NCBI GenBank assembly: GCA_036924085.1
Contig: JAVGWX010000004.1
Location: forward strand, 45,415,293 to 45,479,292
Source of the DNA: Ariolimax columbianus
Taxonomy: Eukaryota > Mollusca > Gastropoda > Stylommatophora > Arionidae
Length of the DNA: 64,000 bases
Direction of reading: 5' to 3'
A program made the position numbers and the translations under genes. How positions within the stretch are numbered: position 1 is the first letter of the stretch; each line of letters starts with the position of its first letter. Of this stretch, positions 62,606 to 64,000 are shown piece after piece. The notes beneath the pieces are model-generated. The model worked only from the letters and a program-made list of their open reading frames with translations, was not told the origin of the DNA and did no database searches.

Positions 62606-63096
62606 AACATCTTGTCTCGAAAGCTAAAATAGGACACTGGCTGTTGCCAATTGTTACTTCTTTTGTCGGTATACAGCGGGCAGGACTGCAAAATATATTA
62701 TGCCTTCATGGGGGCTGTGCCGCAGGCACAAATTTCTGTAGTGCCAATCTTGAACTTATTGTACAGATGGCATCTGAGTCTGTTGTGACCTGTGCGTAGC
62801 CGGAAAATGATCATCTGGTCTCGCCTGGAGAGTTGATGGTAGGCATCGTTTTCTATGTGGCCAATGTGATCCTATTTTCCATTTTGCACTGTACGTTGTC
62901 CTGATGAATGCTTTAGTTTCATTGTATGTGATGTCTGTATCACTCTGCTGCAGTATTCCTCGCTCTCTGGCGAGCCTGTCCGCCTCCCCGTTGCCTGGAA
63001 TGTCTCAGTGCGCTGGTGTCCATTGGACTGCTTTTTTTTTAAGCACTGGGCTCTTGAGGGCCATTACACTGCTAGGTCGTCTGTGAAAATGACCAC
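62606..63096 (-). pseudogene. Jockey-like (second subfamily) RNase H C-terminus, copy 3
   Basis: Has CACAAATTTCTG near 62727 like copy 2 (copy 1 has CACACATTTCTG) and AGTATTCCTCG like copy 1. Confidence 0.78.
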
Positions 63097-63130
63097 TTGC
63101 TTTGCTGTATAATAGTTTGACCACATCAAA

Positions 63131-63377
63131 CGCCATACTGACCTAGAAAGAACGATACAGGAGGGTTTGGTGTTTGAAAAGCGGGGCTGAAGCAGACCGA
63201 TGAAAAGATGGAAACAAGACATCACGGAGGTCATGACGATGACAACGATAGAGGCGATACTTCTGGCTAGAGATCGAGTTACAGATCGTTTGTTGTGAAA
63301 GTGATTTTCTGCAAATGACATGCAACATGATGATGATGATGATGAAGATGATGATGATGATGATAATAATGATGATA
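63131..63377 (+). mobile_element. RTE-like 3' end with GAT tail, copy 3
   Basis: GAT run from 63327 with the same GAA interruption as copy 1. Confidence 0.75.
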
Positions 63378-64000
63378 AAGATGAAAGTGAGCGATTTTTT
63401 GTGCTATGTAATAATGCTTGTTATGGTATATAAAAATATATGTGACTTTATTGTTGACGTAGATCTAGCAAATACTATTTTCATTTATAAACATCATTGC
63501 ATAATTTCAGAAGTGCCGGTTATGCTAGCAATCAGCTAGAGGTTAGTGATATTTAAGATAATATCTGTGGGTAACTGAGACGCTAGTCCGGTCAAGCACA
63601 CCATATTGCCCAGGACGTTGCGTCAGGGTCAAACACAATGTTTTTCGTCCATCACGAGCCTTTACTTTTTGCACCCAGCCAGTCCATCCAGTCGAGTATT
63701 CTGTAAATCCGGGTTGTGGATAGGTGGGAAGATGGGAACTGCATATTCGCAGTCAGTGAAAGCAGAGAAAGTTTGCTTCGCGAGACGGTGATCATGATTG
63801 TCAGCAAATCCATGTACCTCAGCCGCTTTATTGCTCAGCAAGGTGTCCCGCAACTGACGCAGCTTTTTTACTGTAGTTTAGCTTGTCAGTGGACCTACGC
63901 TCTCTTCTCGCCCGTCGTCACAGGACTCGACTGTGTTAGTACTGGATACATGAAAAGAGAATGACTTGCGCGATGAATTTCCTTTAAGTGAGAAAGGGTT
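63378..64000. other. Unassigned sequence, copy 3 (cut by window end)
   Basis: Start of the counterpart of 18572-20094; the GC-richer island begins near 63596 and is cut by the window end. Confidence 0.45.

Larger units (their letters stand above)
44802..64000. repeat. 22.4-kb macro-tandem repeat, copy 3 (cut by window end)
   Basis: 19199 bp, corresponding to copy 1 positions 1 to about 19194. It shares the copy 1 state at most diagnostic indels but copies 2's base at several sites where copy 1 is unique. Confidence 0.96.

Overview
This is eukaryotic, non-coding, repeat-dominated DNA with no recognisable host gene. The mix of AT-rich sequence, long minisatellite arrays, a tRNA-derived SINE and decayed non-LTR retrotransposons of Jockey-like, CR1/L2-like and RTE-like types suggests an invertebrate. 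The RNase H tails with a C-x-C-x8-H-x4-C motif resemble elements I associate with gastropod molluscs; that placement is recollection and inference, not a search result.

The main structure is a head-to-tail tandem repeat with a period of about 22.4 kb. Base 1 is homologous to base 22485 and to base 44802, and collinearity holds throughout, so the window carries two whole periods (22484 and 22317 bp) and most of a third (44802-64000). No duplication breakpoint is visible because the window opens and closes inside the repeat. Copies differ by scattered substitutions, simple-repeat length changes and a few diagnostic indels. Copies 1 and 3 share most indel states against copy 2.

Layout of one period (copy 1 coordinates): 1-6321 is a degenerate 55-bp minisatellite array. 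It contains higher-order blocks of 275 bp (5-mer), 110 bp (2-mer) and 133 bp (55 + 78), a SINE with a 12-bp target-site duplication, and a 5'-truncated Jockey-like 3' end with an 8-bp target-site duplication. 6322-9081 is mostly unassigned. 9082-10158 is an internally deleted Jockey-like copy (minus), 10180-11095 a CR1/L2-like fragment (minus), and 11145-11411 an RTE-like C-terminal remnant (plus). 12515-12683 is a CTT/pyrimidine tract. 12746-15605 is the most complete Jockey-like copy (plus: endonuclease, reverse transcriptase, start of RNase H). 15690-16085 is a CR1/L2-like 3' end with a 26-27-bp repeat. 16785-18571 is a decayed RTE-like element (plus) split by minus-strand CR1/L2-like and Jockey-like pieces. 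20095-21930 holds three more minus-strand retrotransposon 3' ends. The array restarts near 22072.

Nothing here forms an operon or pathway. All reverse-transcriptase reading frames are broken by stops or frameshifts and are best called pseudogenes. The region looks like a retrotransposon graveyard beside a satellite-like array, later amplified as a 22-kb block, or concatenated from haplotypes during assembly.
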